Source of the DNA: Buddleja alternifolia
Taxonomy: Eukaryota; Streptophyta; Magnoliopsida; Lamiales; Scrophulariaceae
Length of the DNA stretch: 64,000 nucleotides
Assembly (NCBI GenBank): GCA_019426215.1
Contig: CM033394.1
Location: 47,118,423-47,182,422, forward strand
Reading direction: 5' to 3'
Shown here: positions 12,105-24,027 of the stretch, one piece after another
Layout of the letters: every line of letters begins with the position of its first letter
Position numbering within the stretch: the first letter of the stretch is position 1
Notes under the pieces: generated by a model
Told to the model about the DNA's origin: nothing
Databases searched by the model: none
The model's input: only the letters and a program-made list of their open reading frames with translations
Position numbers and translations under genes: made by a program

Positions 12105-12352
12105 TTAGTTTTATTTTTCATACTTTCACTTGTATCAAAAAAAATTCTTGACTCGTTAGCAAAAGCCCCAGTTACCTCCCAAAATTAGCAAAACCTCCAA
12201 TTTTCCTTCCAAAATCCAAAAATCCTCAATTTTTTGAATTTTTCTGACAAGATGATCAAAATTGCCACTCTGAGGACTGAGATTGCTACAAAATTGAAAG
12301 ATAAAGGACTTAATTGCAAGCTAAAAAAGAAATTATCCAAAAATTGCTACAC
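12105..12352. repeat. Dispersed foldback-repeat arm, left of Athila insertion
   Basis: Matches 30135-30384 closely, for example at CTCGTTAGCAAAAGCCCC. The match resumes on the far side of the Athila element at 26089-26155. It is therefore an interrupted copy of the foldback segment at about 30.1-30.45 kb. Confidence 0.85.
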
Positions 12353-12357
12353 GCAAT
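12353..12357. repeat. Target-site duplication GCAAT (left)
   Basis: GCAAT here and at 26084-26088 flank the Athila insertion. The unfilled paralogue near 30385-30390 has a single GCAAT at the same place. Confidence 0.85.
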
Positions 12358-13436
12358 TGATCGTCCTCGAGCAATAAGAGTTTTAAGATAAGGAAACATC
12401 ATCAATCAAAGAGAGAAACAAAAAGAAAACTACCTAACTCACTTTCGTGGAGTAAACGGTTGCATTTAGCGAATGCAACAAGCCTTTGAACCTTTTAGTT
12501 ACCTCAAAGGACGAGTTATAGTCTCGTGAGGGTTTGCAGACGATATACCCACAAAATCGAAAGATTTTCAACCCCGATCACTCAACGTAAATTACAATGA
12601 TTATTGCACACAATGGTATGAATTCATCTGTTTAAGCTCATATTACAAATATATACACATCACACATTTGCTCATGTTACGCCTTAACATTGAAAAGATC
12701 ATCCTAAGGGTGTAGTGTAATAAATCTCAAGTATTATAGTCAAGTGGCATTCTTACCACTTTTCAAACATTAACCCCATATTTATCAACTTTTGATTATT
12801 CACATGGTACGAGAATTGAATACAACTTCATAGCCACTTAAAAATTCATCACTTCATTCCACTTTCGGATTTATCTTATGCACTTTCAACTCGAAACATT
12901 AGAGGCTAGACCATGTGCAATGTTTGATCCTCTTAGGCTTTCTATGACACCCGTGTAACGAGTTTTAGGCCAATAACTCCTAAACCAGATGGCTTTAGGG
13001 TATCAAATGTGGAGACATTCCTAAGGGCTTAATCGCTCGAGTGTCAAAGGCCACAAAATCAAACTAGGTCCTTATTCACTTAACACTTGCATTGGCTTGA
13101 GCTTAGCTCAAATTAGCAAAATAGTACAGTATTCTAGGCATGGTGCTCTTCGCCCCCAGTATCTATTAAGCCTGACTTTTTCAGTCATACCAATGTTCAA
13201 CCTCTTTTTATTATTATTAAGCACACGAAGTTAACGTTCTCAACTCATAACACATGTGAAAATTCTAAGTTGATATTTCCGGGATCAAGCCTTTAAGTGT
13301 TTCAAAATGATTGCCCACTCAACTCCTCTACCTTCGATTTAGGTGCATATGTGAATCATCTTAAGGTTAATCTAGTCTAGTTAGGATCCCATAAGCAAGG
13401 AACGATGTGTATAGCCATTAAAAACCAAATTGATAG
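12358..13436 (-). repeat. Athila 3'UTR segment A (terminal copy)
   Basis: 1079 bases equal in length to 24028-25106, with roughly a dozen substitutions. In element orientation it ends TTGCTCGAGGACGATCA, directly followed by the target duplication. In the other copy the same end is followed by the polypurine tract and an LTR. This copy lacks both. Confidence 0.85.
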
Positions 13437-13961
13437 AGAAAACATACCATGTATTCAAATTAACCATACTCAATGCCTCAAGTGAAGGGTTGAAATTCTA
13501 TCCAAAAAAAAAATTAAAATTGCACACATTTCACATGTAGAGGTACAGCACCCCCCAAACTTGGACCGAAATATGTAAAACATGAATCAACATGACTATA
13601 ATGGATCTAGTATACCCCCCCACACTTATCATGAACATTGTCCCCAATGTTTGAAAAAGAGAAGGGCAAAGTACACGTCACCATAGGGAAGCTGAAAAGC
13701 AAACCCGAGTCCACTTAAGGCAATCAAGTCCACGGATGGCAATCACTGTGTCGATCACTACATAGGTAAACAAATGCTAGCCATACAGAGCATCAAACAT
13801 TGGATAGAATAGAATAAAACAAAACGAGACAAACAAAAATGAGAAACATGCATGGAAAGAAAACATCAAGCATCCAAACATAAAACATAAAATATCCAAC
13901 ATCCCAACAAAAGATATCCAAAAACGAAAAGAAACATGCATGGAAATAAAACAAGATAAGC
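13437..13961 (-). other. Athila 3'UTR, unique part
   Basis: Non-coding stretch between ORF3 and segment A. In element orientation it holds GGGGACAATGTTCATGATAA and a G-run (13640-13610), typical of the region downstream of Athila/Tat coding sequence. Confidence 0.6.
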
Positions 13962-15269
13962 CTAATCGGTGGTGCCAAAACGGTCAATGTAATCCTCATC
14001 CTCTCCGCCGAGATCATCCAAATCAATCAACGGGCTACCCTCATCATTATGAGCCTCATCATCACCTCCTTCAGGAACGAGAGCACCTGACTCGTGCATA
14101 TCTGCGGGCTGCTGAGGCGGGGGGTGCGGGTAAGGTGGAGGAGCAGAATAATCAAACGGCCCCCAACCGACAAACGCATCATGCTCTACAAAAAGCTGAC
14201 GGAAATAAGCACAAGTGTCGGACATGACCACCCTCATCTCATCTCGCAACTCATCCCTCAATTCATCCTTTAATTGTCTAATGGCGGCGGCATCCATAGG
14301 TGGAAACTGTGGGGAGCTAGTAGACCGGGATGAAGACGGGCGAGGCCTCTTGGAAGTAGCTGGTGGTGGAGGAGCCTGGGAGTCGTCATCTACCACGGTG
14401 AGATAAGAACCAGGAAGCTCAGTACGCTCCAAAGGAAATGTGGGAACCTTAGCCGCCTTGCATAAAGCTGTGATCAGTGACGGGAGAATGATGGGAATCT
14501 TCCGAGTGGGACCTTCTCCCTTTTGCTTAGCCAATTCTTTGTTAATCAACGGCCCTAACTCATTCTTCAACTTCCTAAAGTGGTCCGTCAAAGACTTGTG
14601 GATTACCCGGGCAAAGTCCACAGCTTTCTTGGACATAATAGCGTAGATGAGGGTGGCCCGTTCCTTGTTTGCCTCTGATCGATTGGTACTCGGTATTAAA
14701 TTGAATCGGATGAAGTCGAGCCAGAAAGCAGCCTCGGGTAATAGAGCCCTACGGGGGACATGAGCTTCTCCGGGTACCCATTCCCACCCTTCTCGGCCAA
14801 TAACCCGCAAAATATCCGACAGGCTAACTCGGAGGCGCCCTGCATTGTAAAGAGTGGTGAACTCGCATGTCTGAGGGGTCGGGGTGCCTATGCTCTCCCT
14901 AATCTGTCTCAACTCATAATTGACATGTTTGCCCCGGACCAAAAGGGTAGTCCCCAGCCATCCTCGTGTCTCAATCTCATCATAAACCCCGGAGCTGAAG
15001 AATTCCAGGACCCAAGGAAGATGAATGGCCTCGGGCTTTTGACAGAAAAACTGTAAGCGATGAAACTGTATCAATTCGTGCACAGAGGGCTGTCCCCGGG
15101 TGGTTAAATAGTGCTCCTTAATAAGGGTGCGGGGGGTGCTCAAACTCTGACACATAATTTGGACTTGGGGGTTTTCAAAACGGGTATTATCGGGAGTCTC
15201 GGGCTCATTAGAGGAACCCTCACCCACTTTTTTCTTACCCTTGGACGGTCTGTTGGTAGTTCTCGTCAT
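13962..15269 (-). CDS. Athila ORF3, putative plant transposon protein domain
   Basis: The ATG at 15269 gives MTRTTNRPSKGKKK and about 435 codons. The middle holds LTTRGQPSVHELIQFHRL, GWLGTTLLVRGKHVNYELRQ, PRRALLPEAAFWLDFIRFNL, NRSEANKERATLIYAIMSK and IILPSLITALCKAAKVP. These correspond to the 'putative plant transposon protein' domain (Transposase_32/PF20167-like) carried as a third ORF by many Athila and Tat elements. The C-terminal third is a KDELRDELRDEM charged helix, then Pro/Tyr-rich and acidic tails. It occupies the position of the env-like gene of Athila, but I see no signal peptide or membrane helix, so an envelope role is not supported. The frame is fully open. Its function is unknown. 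It lies 1 kb past the gag-pol stop and would need a subgenomic or spliced message. Confidence 0.8.
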   Translation of the reverse strand: MTRTTNRPSKGKKKVGEGSSNEPETPDNTRFENPQVQIMCQSLSTPRTLIKEHYLTTRGQPSVHELIQFHRLQFFCQKPEAIHLPWVLEFFSSGVYDEIETRGWLGTTLLVRGKHVNYELRQIRESIGTPTPQTCEFTTLYNAGRLRVSLSDILRVIGREGWEWVPGEAHVPRRALLPEAAFWLDFIRFNLIPSTNRSEANKERATLIYAIMSKKAVDFARVIHKSLTDHFRKLKNELGPLINKELAKQKGEGPTRKIPIILPSLITALCKAAKVPTFPLERTELPGSYLTVVDDDSQAPPPPATSKRPRPSSSRSTSSPQFPPMDAAAIRQLKDELRDELRDEMRVVMSDTCAYFRQLFVEHDAFVGWGPFDYSAPPPYPHPPPQQPADMHESGALVPEGGDDEAHNDEGSPLIDLDDLGGEDEDYIDRFGTTD

Positions 15270-16280
15270 TTGCAACAACAATTATCAACTTCTCAACTAC
15301 TCAAATCAACCCAAATGCAACCAACCCAATACAACAATCGTCAACGCCCAACAACACACCAAAATCAGAGAGCAACCCACAATCTAGCAACAATCCACGG
15401 ATTTAACCGATTCCTCAATTCTTTAAGCAATAATCCACAATTTAATCAACAAAATAGCATCCAATTTCAACACAACAACCCACAAATTCAATTTCAACCC
15501 ACAAATTGATAACAATAGATCATCCAATTCAACAACAACAACCTTCAAATTTTTATTTTTATTTTTTTTTTACGATCCACAAATTCAATAGACGTCCTCA
15601 AAAAAATTCAATCCACAATTGGACGAAGCCCCAAATAATCCTCAAAATATAATGTAAGGCTCCTACTCGTCGTCTATGAATCGGAAATGGAAGAAGGGTA
15701 AAGCCAAAACTCACCTTTTTTTCCCCGAGTTGGATGTGAAGGAGGAGTCGCGGTGCAGCGAGTGAGGTTGATGGAAGATGGCGGTGAAACACGGTGGAGA
15801 TGACCGGAAAAGGTGAGAGTGTCGCCGGAAATCGCTTGGGAGAAGAGTTGTGAAGAGTTTGTGAAGAATTTTGACTGTTTGACCCACAAATTTGTTTAAA
15901 TCAGAAACGGGCGCCTAGGCGCGCGTGTTTGGGCGCCTAGGCGCGCGACACAGCGTACCTGGAATTTTTTACTTGTAATGCCCGCGCCTAGGCGGGCGTT
16001 GTTTCGGCGCTTGGGCGCCCCTTTCAGAACCGGGCGCTTAGGCGCCTGTTTTCTCGGCGCTTGGGCGCCCCGTTCAGAAAAATTTTGTAAAGAATTTCAT
16101 TTCCTGTTTCAAAAGGGAAGAGACAAAACACTTAAAACACAAACTAACAAAGATGTAAGACTAGAAAATAAAGCAACAAACGGGATAATAAGGGAAAAAG
16201 AAAAGGAAACTGAAAGAAAACATGGGTTGCCTCCCAAGAAGCGCTAGTTTAGAGTCATTAGCTCGACTGAAAGCGAAGAA
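15270..16280 (-). other. Athila pol-ORF3 linker with GC palindromes
   Basis: Non-coding linker. 15909-16071 contains six palindromic units built on GCGCCTAGGCGC or GCGCTTGGGCGCC, the densest perfect palindromes in the window. The ORF3-proximal part is Gln/Asn-coding-like low complexity (CAA/AAC rich). Splice acceptors for an ORF3 mRNA would be expected here but cannot be picked confidently. Confidence 0.6.
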
Positions 16281-19200
16281 TCACGAAGGGTCCGCGAGGA
16301 TGAAGGACTCTTTGTCTCTTGGTCTGTCCATCCCTAAGTAAGGTTTTAGACGTTGAGCGTTGACCAAGAAAGTATGTCCTTTATCTGTTGTAAGCTCAAC
16401 GGCGCCGGATGGATAGACCTGGGAAATCAAAAATGGGCCCGACCATCGAGATTTAAGCTTCCCGGGGAAGAGTCGGAGTCGAGAGTTGTATAGCAACACC
16501 CGCTCTCCCTTGTGGAATTCCCGGGGAAGAATATGTTTGTCATGCCACATTTTGGTCCGCTCCTTATAGAGTTTTGCGTTCTCATAGGCAAGATGACGCC
16601 ATTCTTCGAGCTCGTTGAGTTGTAGCAAACGTTGTGTACCTACACTTTGAGAGTCAAAATTTAGAAACTTAATGGCCCAATAAGCACGATGCTCGAGTTC
16701 AACGGGCAAGTGACATGTTTTGCCAAAAACAAGACGATACGGGGACATGCCAATTGGGGTTTTATAGGCGGTCCGATAAGCCCAAAGAGCATCATCCAAT
16801 TTAAGGGACCAATCCTTTCTTGATGCGTTGACAGTTTTTTCTAAAATACGCTTAATCTCCCTATTCGAGACCTCCACTTGGCCACTAGTTTGTGGGTGGT
16901 ATGGGGTCGAAATTTTATGCTTCACCCCGTACTTGGTCAATAAAAGTTCAAACTGCCTATTGCAGAAGTGGGTGCCCCCGTCACTAATGATGGCTCGGGG
17001 AGTTCCAAATCGAGTAAAAATATGCTTCTTCAGAAAACGAGTGACAACCCGAGCATCATTAGTAGGCAAGGCCACGGCTTCCACCCATTTGGAGACATAG
17101 TCTACCACAACAAGGATATATTTATTTGAACAAGAACTGGGAAAAGGGCCCATGAAATCCACACCCCATACATCAAACAACTCACACTCTAACATGCTAT
17201 TTAAGGGCGTTTCATGATGTTTAGAGATGTTCCCCATTCGTTGACAGCGATCACAAGATTTGACATAATGATGTGCATCTTTAACAAGAGTAGGCCAGAA
17301 GAAACCTGATTGGAGGATCTTAGCTACCGTTTTGGAAGGCCCAAAATGGCCACCTACCGCCATATCATGACAATGAGATAGGATAGCATGCACGTCCGTT
17401 TCGGGTATGCAACGTCGAATTAAACCATCTGCACAAACTTTGAATAAAAAGGGTTCGTCCCAAAGATATTGCTTTACATCAGATAGAAATTTCTTCTTTT
17501 GATGAAAAGTGATATCCGGGGGAAGACGGCCCGTAACAATGTAATTGGCAAAGTTAGCATACCAAGGTGAGATTTTTTCAGAAATAGCAAGGAGGTGTTC
17601 ATCTGGGAATTCCTCACGAATTGGTGTCTCATCTAACGGATCATTCACTAGCTCTAATCGTGAGAGGTGGTCGGCTACTACATTTTCGGTGCCTTTCTTG
17701 TCTTTTATCTCTAAATCAAATTCTTGGAGTAATAAAATCCACCTAAGGAGTCTTGGTTTAGCATCTTTCTTGGCAAGCAAATATTTTAAAGCCGAATGAT
17801 CGGTGTAAACTATCACTTTGTTTAGCACGAGGTAAGAGTGGAATTTATCGAATGCAAAGACTATGGCGAGTAATTCTTTTTCCGTGGTGGCATAATTCAA
17901 TTGTGCATCGTTAAGAGTTTTACTAGCATAGTAAATGGTTTGAAATACCTTTTCCTTCCTTTGGCCAAGGACCGCTCCAACCGCGGTGTCACTCGCATCA
18001 CACATCAATTCGAATGGTAAGCTCCAATCGGGGGATGACATGATAGGGGCGAAAACTAAGCGTTCCTTCAAATCAAGAAAGGCCTGCATACAAGAAGAAT
18101 TGAAATCAAAAGGTGCATCTTTAACAAGCAAATTAGACAACGGTTTCACAATTTTAGAGAAATTCAAGATGAATCGCCTATAGAAACCAGCATGCCCGAG
18201 AAAATTCCTAACAGCTTTTACCGATGTGGGCGGGGGAAGTTTTTCAATGACCTCAATCTTGGCTTGGTCCACTTCGATCCCTTTTTGAGAGATCTTGTGG
18301 CCAAGCACAATCCCCTCCCGGACCATTAAATGGCATTTTTCCCAATTCAAAACAAGGTTGGTTTCTTCACAACGTTTAAGCACAACATTTAGATGAGCAA
18401 GACAAATATCAAAAGTTGTTCCGAAAACAGAAAAGTCATCCATAAAAATTTCAAGGAAATCTTCAACCATATCATGAAAAATAGCCATCATGCATCTTTG
18501 AAAAGTGGCCGGGGCATTACACAAGCCAAATGGCATCCTTCTATAAGCAAATGTGCCATAAGGACAAGTGAAAGTGGTTTTCTCTTGGTCCTCAGGATCT
18601 ATGGCAATTTGATTATAGCCAGAGTAACCATCTAGAAAACAATAGAAATCATGCCCGGCTAATCGTTCAAGCATTTGGTCAATAAAGGGGAGGGGGAAAT
18701 GATCCTTACGTGTGGCATCATTCAACTTACGGTAATCTATACATACACGCCACCCACTAATTATACGAGTTGGGATAAGCTCATTATTCGCATTCTCAAT
18801 TACCGTTATCCCCCCTTTCTTAGGCACCACTTGGGTAGGGCTCACCCACGCACTATCAGAAATAGGATAGATTATACCTGAGTCGAGCAGTTTAATCACT
18901 TCCTTCTTTACTACCTCTTGGATTTGTGGGTTTGATCTCCTTTGGGGTTGGCGTGTAGGCTTGGTGGAGTCCTCCATAAGTATTTTGTGCATACATATCG
19001 CTGGACTAATGCCTTTGATGTCCGCAAGTTTCGACCCAAAAGCCCGTTTGTGAGATCTCAACACCGTCATTAATTGCTCTTCTTGTGATCCTGAAAGAGA
19101 TGAGGAAATGATCAATGGGAGTGTTTCGTCATCGTTCAAGTACACATATTTAAGGTGGGAGGGGAGGGGTTTGAGTTCGAGAGAGGGGGGTTCTTCAATA

Positions 19201-21659
19201 GATGGGCGAGGTGATCCTGACAATGATCTATCAACTTTGATGAATCCTCCCGAATGAGCGGAAGATTTGTACTCCAAGCTTAGAACCTTTTCCACTAGAT
19301 CATCTTTCTCCGAGTCCACTTGCATGGATTTCATAAGATTCTGTTCGAGAGAATTTTCAATTGTATTGTCCTGTAAATACTCAACAATCAAATGGTCAAA
19401 TGTATCAATTCGATAACACGAGTCATGATCAATAGGATGTTTAAGGATTTTGTAAACATCAAAGGTAACTTTGTCATCGCCCACATTCAAGGTAAGCTTA
19501 CCATTAGCAATGTCAATTACCGCCTTACCCGTGGCTAGGAATGGTCTCCCTAGGATTAATGGTACCTCCACATCTTCTTCCATGTCGAGTACTACGAAAT
19601 CAACGGGAAAATAAAACTTGTCGACTTGGACAATAACGTCTTCGATTATCCCCTTGGGCCTCTTGATCGATCGGTCGGCTAGTTGAAGGCTCATTGAGGT
19701 CGGCTTGGGATTTCCAAGGCCTAGCTTTTTAAACAGTGAGTATGGAAGAAGATTGATGCTGGCCCCCGAGTCACATAACACCTTCTTGAATGATAGGGAT
19801 CCAATCGTGCATGGGATTGTGAGACTCCCGGGATCTTGGAGCTTAGTTGGCAATTTATTGAGTAATACGGCAGAGCATTCTTCCGTGAGGCACACCGTCT
19901 CATTCTCTTCCCACTTCTGCTTGTTGGAGAGTATGTCTTTGAAGAACTTCACATAATTCGGCATTTGGAGAATGACGTCAATAAACGGAATATTAATTCT
20001 CACTTCCCGAAGGATTGCCAAAATTCGAAGAAAGCTCGGATCCATCTCCTTTTTCTTCTTTTTGTGAGCATTTGGGAAGGGGAGACGAACTTCGATAGGG
20101 GGAGAAAGCGTTGGATTAGACGGATGAAAACCCACTGAAACAGTAGGCGGCGCCTGGGCGCGTATATCGGCGCCTAGGTGCGGATCTGTTGGCGCCTGGG
20201 CGTGCATTTCTGGGCGCTCGGGCGCGGGATGCAGAACATATGCATCTGGCAGGTTTGTGGGTGGCGCCTGGGCGCGTATATTGGCGCCTAGGCGCGTATC
20301 TGTAGGCGCCTGGGCGTGCAGGTTGGGGCGCTCGGGCGCGGGATGCAGAGAGTTTTGTCCAGAACAGGTTAGATCAGGCGCCTGGGCGTGCATGTCGGGG
20401 CGCTCGGGCGCGGATGTACTGGCAGTGTCATTCTCCAATTGTTTGCCACTTCTCAAGGCTATGGCATTGCATTGGGCCTTCGGGTTCTTTTCCGTGTCGC
20501 TTGGGAGAGTCCCCGAGGCTCTACCGTTAACCGCATTAGAAAGTTGTCCTACTTGTGTTCGCAAATCCTTCATCTCCATACACATATCCTTTATCATACT
20601 CCGAAGTTCGTTGAAAGATGTATCGGACTTTTTCATGTGAGCATCCAATTTCTCATCGATTGTGGGAGGTCGCATTTGCACTTGACCTTGACCTTGTCCA
20701 TTGAAATTGCCTTGCCTCGGGGGTGGGTTATTGAAGGGTGGTCGTGGAGCTTGATAGATCCCCGGTTGATAGATCCCCGGTTGTGCGTTCTGTGCGGGGT
20801 TGGGCCTTTTTGGAAAATTCTCGGGTATATGAAAGTTCACCCGAGGTTTATTTTGATTCCCCACATAATTAACATTGCCAACCTCCGGTTCCAAGACTAC
20901 TACTTCCTCAACTACTTCCTCAATACAAGCAACCTTTTTAGAGGATGAGGCCTCTTCATCGTCGGGGTAAAGCTCGTCTTCTCGGGCCAACTGTTCGACT
21001 TTGTCCCATACACTTTGACAGTCTAACCCAAGGAGATCTCCTCCCGCACTCGCGTTGAGTCTATGTCGAATACGTGACCTAACCCCATCATAGAAATGGA
21101 GTACTTGTTCATTCAACCCAAAATTATGATCGGGACATTTACGGAGCATGCCCTTATATCTAGCCCAAGCCTCGGCTAAAGATTCATTGCTCCTTTGCCT
21201 AAACCCTTTTATATTACTCCGTAGCTCATTGATTTTTGAGGGTGGAAAGAATTTATTTAAAAAGGCATCGACCAACTCACTCCATGTTGTAATAGATTGT
21301 GTAGGTAAGGATTTGTACCATGTTGTCGCCCTATCCTTCAATGAGAAATGGAAGACTCTTAGACGAATCGCATCAAGATCTCGTGGGTGATATTGAATGG
21401 TCACAAGAGCCTCATCTATGGTTTCCAAATGAGCGTGTGGTGATTCGTGCGGTTCTCCATAGAAAGGATCTCCTTGCACCATATTAAAAATGTGAGCCGG
21501 AATGTGGTAGTTTGGTGTGAAGAAATTAGGCACGACTACGGGCCCCGGAATGGTATGGACCCTAGGTGGTAAGCTACCCCGAACCGACGGGAGTTGTGGA
21601 GGAGGTACCGCTTGCATGGCTTGTAGAACACCTTGTAACCACTCCCTAAAACTTGACAC
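16281..21659 (-). CDS. Athila gag-pol polyprotein (open, 1792 codons)
   Basis: A single open frame. The gag domain spans about residues 65-215 ([47 protein letters not shown]). A proline-rich linker and a 38-residue repeat with HAQAP motifs lie at about 415-505. Protease follows with [11 protein letters not shown] near 629, then reverse transcriptase with FMDD near 1073, RNase H starting CDASD near 1220, and integrase with an HHCC finger ending CDRC near 1471 and catalytic Asp, Asp and Glu between about 1504 and 1598. The pattern is classic Athila. No CCHC knuckle is present in gag. The frame opens at a GTG lying in the LTR end (GTGTCA), so the true ATG is uncertain; the first in-frame Met is about residue 16. 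A primer-binding site and gag leader seem to have been deleted, fusing LTR to gag. Confidence 0.95.
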   Translation of the reverse strand: MSSFREWLQGVLQAMQAVPPPQLPSVRGSLPPRVHTIPGPVVVPNFFTPNYHIPAHIFNMVQGDPFYGEPHESPHAHLETIDEALVTIQYHPRDLDAIRLRVFHFSLKDRATTWYKSLPTQSITTWSELVDAFLNKFFPPSKINELRSNIKGFRQRSNESLAEAWARYKGMLRKCPDHNFGLNEQVLHFYDGVRSRIRHRLNASAGGDLLGLDCQSVWDKVEQLAREDELYPDDEEASSSKKVACIEEVVEEVVVLEPEVGNVNYVGNQNKPRVNFHIPENFPKRPNPAQNAQPGIYQPGIYQAPRPPFNNPPPRQGNFNGQGQGQVQMRPPTIDEKLDAHMKKSDTSFNELRSMIKDMCMEMKDLRTQVGQLSNAVNGRASGTLPSDTEKNPKAQCNAIALRSGKQLENDTASTSAPERPDMHAQAPDLTCSGQNSLHPAPERPNLHAQAPTDTRLGANIRAQAPPTNLPDAYVLHPAPERPEMHAQAPTDPHLGADIRAQAPPTVSVGFHPSNPTLSPPIEVRLPFPNAHKKKKKEMDPSFLRILAILREVRINIPFIDVILQMPNYVKFFKDILSNKQKWEENETVCLTEECSAVLLNKLPTKLQDPGSLTIPCTIGSLSFKKVLCDSGASINLLPYSLFKKLGLGNPKPTSMSLQLADRSIKRPKGIIEDVIVQVDKFYFPVDFVVLDMEEDVEVPLILGRPFLATGKAVIDIANGKLTLNVGDDKVTFDVYKILKHPIDHDSCYRIDTFDHLIVEYLQDNTIENSLEQNLMKSMQVDSEKDDLVEKVLSLEYKSSAHSGGFIKVDRSLSGSPRPSIEEPPSLELKPLPSHLKYVYLNDDETLPLIISSSLSGSQEEQLMTVLRSHKRAFGSKLADIKGISPAICMHKILMEDSTKPTRQPQRRSNPQIQEVVKKEVIKLLDSGIIYPISDSAWVSPTQVVPKKGGITVIENANNELIPTRIISGWRVCIDYRKLNDATRKDHFPLPFIDQMLERLAGHDFYCFLDGYSGYNQIAIDPEDQEKTTFTCPYGTFAYRRMPFGLCNAPATFQRCMMAIFHDMVEDFLEIFMDDFSVFGTTFDICLAHLNVVLKRCEETNLVLNWEKCHLMVREGIVLGHKISQKGIEVDQAKIEVIEKLPPPTSVKAVRNFLGHAGFYRRFILNFSKIVKPLSNLLVKDAPFDFNSSCMQAFLDLKERLVFAPIMSSPDWSLPFELMCDASDTAVGAVLGQRKEKVFQTIYYASKTLNDAQLNYATTEKELLAIVFAFDKFHSYLVLNKVIVYTDHSALKYLLAKKDAKPRLLRWILLLQEFDLEIKDKKGTENVVADHLSRLELVNDPLDETPIREEFPDEHLLAISEKISPWYANFANYIVTGRLPPDITFHQKKKFLSDVKQYLWDEPFLFKVCADGLIRRCIPETDVHAILSHCHDMAVGGHFGPSKTVAKILQSGFFWPTLVKDAHHYVKSCDRCQRMGNISKHHETPLNSMLECELFDVWGVDFMGPFPSSCSNKYILVVVDYVSKWVEAVALPTNDARVVTRFLKKHIFTRFGTPRAIISDGGTHFCNRQFELLLTKYGVKHKISTPYHPQTSGQVEVSNREIKRILEKTVNASRKDWSLKLDDALWAYRTAYKTPIGMSPYRLVFGKTCHLPVELEHRAYWAIKFLNFDSQSVGTQRLLQLNELEEWRHLAYENAKLYKERTKMWHDKHILPREFHKGERVLLYNSRLRLFPGKLKSRWSGPFLISQVYPSGAVELTTDKGHTFLVNAQRLKPYLGMDRPRDKESFILADPS
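20146..20413 (-). repeat. In-frame 114-bp tandem repeat with GC palindromes
   Basis: Two full and one partial unit of about 114 bases lie inside gag-pol, each with several GGCGCCTGGGCGCG-type palindromes. They encode APERPxMHAQAP and IRAQAPP segments between gag and protease. The unit length is a multiple of three, so the frame survives. Confidence 0.8.
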
Positions 21660-24007
21660 GCTAAAAGCTAACGTGCTATTATAGCAAGTGCACTAGTCGT
21701 GTGTAGTAATAAGTGTGGACGAAAAGTCCGGGTTGTCGAACCACGGAGACTTGAATTCTAGTTTAAGATTCGTAATGAAGTGAATAAACAAAGTAACAAT
21801 AAATTCAAATAAAATTTGTAAAGAACAAGAACAAAGATGAGCAAGTAATTTAAAACCAATTATAAAGGGAGACTAAGGCACATGCTAGGTTCAAATTGAT
21901 CAAATATACTTATAAAGGTTCTTGTTGAAGGATTACACTTATATTGTTATGGTGAGAGCTCCGAGGGTAGAGAATAACCGATGTCTCGCGTATAAACTCC
22001 TATGCTTAGATCATGATTTCCCAAATATTCCTATCCGGAAATCTAACCACTAAACATGCATTAACGTACTAGAGTTCACTCGATTAGAATCGAACAACTT
22101 CACCCGGGAATCTTTACCTATGTCTAAGGCAATTCCTCATTAGTTGCGGGTCATGATGTGAATTTCTTGCACCCTAAGTTAATTTTCTCCCGAAATATCA
22201 ACCTAGGCATAAGATTCTAACATATAGTGATCAAGTATATGCAAGATAGGTAAAAACACAAATTCACATCACATAACAATATAAGTATAACCTCAACAAT
22301 CATTTATTATAAGCATATATCACAATTTGACCTTACATGGCCTTAGTCTTATGAATTTAGTTCATAATGGATAATATGAAAAACATAAATGAATTAATAC
22401 ACATGTTCATAGACATAATTGAAATGAAAAGCTATAAAAACTCCCTCAAAAGTGAATAATGATGGATCTTGAAGTTGAGCCTTCAATCCCTAAGCTCTTT
22501 TCCTTCCTCTAGTTTTCCCCTCCAAGAGTGATGAAGAGTGGTGATGAATGGTGGAGAAATCAGATTAGGGGCTGCCCCCCTCTCCTCTAAGAATCTGAAA
22601 TTGATAGTGAATGATGAAGAGTATGGGTTCCCCCTCCTTTTATAGCCAAAATTCCACTAAAGTATGCATTAAAAATTCCCATTAAAGTTCCCCAATGAGA
22701 ATTCCACCTAAGGTGATGCTTAAAGTTTGGCTTTTAAGATTCCAACCAGCTAAAAAATGCTGAAATTTCGGCCATCAAGAATTCCACCAAGCATAACCAT
22801 GTGAAAACTTCAACAAAACACATGCATGCTGCCATTTTCTTGCTTTCCAGCGCAGTCTTAGTATTTTCCTCATAAAATTCTCCACAGATCTCCAAATTGG
22901 ATGATTCAAGTCCCCATGTGACGCTAACACATAGATCTACAACTTTGCAGAAGGACATTTTGTCCAATTCGGTCTCTAAGTATACCTAAATTACGTTTTA
23001 ACATGGAGGTTATTTCTGATTTGGCGCCTAGTTCTACAATATTAGCCTCTCATCAAAGCCTTAAGAAAATCTAATACAAACATATACATACTCATGGAAA
23101 TAAACATGTAAATGCAAATAATTAAAACTCCCTCAATTGATTGATGATGGATCTTTGCTCTCTTGATCTTCAATCCTTAGCTCCTCTCTCTTTGTTCCCC
23201 TCCAAAAGTGATGAAGAAATGGTGATGAATGATGATGAGTGAAAAGTGATGGCCAAAAATGCCTCTCTCTCTCTCCTCCTCCAAGATGTCCCGGTCAATT
23301 GTCCTAAAAAATCCTTAAGAAGACCACCACAAATCAGCTCCTCATGTGTATGTCTCCCCTAGTGTGTCCTCCACTACTCTTAAAGTGAGTAGTATAAAAT
23401 TCCCTAAAGTAGATCTATTAAGAAACATACTTATGACATCCCTCTCTTACATGTGATGACCTCTTGGCTTTAAATGTTCCATTCCCCCATCAAATGATGA
23501 TCTTTTGGCTGAAAGGAATCAAATCTCGGATGTGGCCACGCCTAGGCGCAGGAATTATGGCGCTCGGGCGCCGTCAGCAGAATGTTGGGAGTATTTGCCT
23601 CTGTTTGGCGCAGTAATTGTATTTCCTTCATAACTCTCTCCACAAAACTCCGATTTGGATGATTCAAGTCCTCATTTGAAGCTAACACATATTTCTACAA
23701 CTTTGTAGAAGGAAACTTCATCCAATTCGGTCTCTAAACATAAGAAAATAGCGCTCAACCGTGGAAACAAATGCAGATACGGCGCCCGGGCGTGGGCAAG
23801 ATGGCGCCTAGGCGTAGGGGTGCGTAGCAATTTGGCCTAAACTTGTTTTATACGTCATTTTTCATCCCGTTCTTTGATTGTATCCATTTGAGACCTGAAA
23901 TCACTTAATGCACGAATTAAACGCACATGTGGCAAGAATCAAGCGATAAATGAACCTAAGACATAAACGCAAAGGGGCTTAAAAACACGTAAAAATGCCT
24001 CTTATCA
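21654..24007 (-). repeat. Athila complete LTR (about 2.35 kb)
   Basis: In element orientation it starts TGATAAGAGGCATTTTTACG right after a polypurine tract and ends ...TTTTAGCGTGTCA against gag, giving the TG...CA ends of an LTR. The first 975 bases recur at 25107-26083. An internal block (about 23122-23830) is repeated in diverged form at about 22430-23032, so the LTR grew by tandem duplication. GC palindromes occur at 23536-23573 and 23781-23818. A TGGCGCC-type Athila primer-binding site is not visible after its end. Confidence 0.75.
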
Positions 24008-24027
24008 ACACCCCCACACTTATCAAT
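24008..24027 (-). promoter_or_regulatory. Polypurine tract before Athila LTR
   Basis: In element orientation ATTGATAAGTGTGGGGGTGT immediately precedes the LTR start TGATAAGAGG. This is the usual plus-strand priming site of Athila/Tat elements. Here it lies between a 3'UTR copy and the 5' LTR, showing that this LTR once ended an upstream element unit. Confidence 0.75.

Noticed and set aside
13940..15509. Several plus-strand ORFs over Athila ORF3
   Set aside because: Shadows of the minus-strand ORF3; low-complexity translations without known motifs.
15909..16071. GC palindromes as transcription terminators
   Set aside because: Rho-independent terminators are bacterial. These sit in a plant retroelement and recur in LTR and coding contexts.
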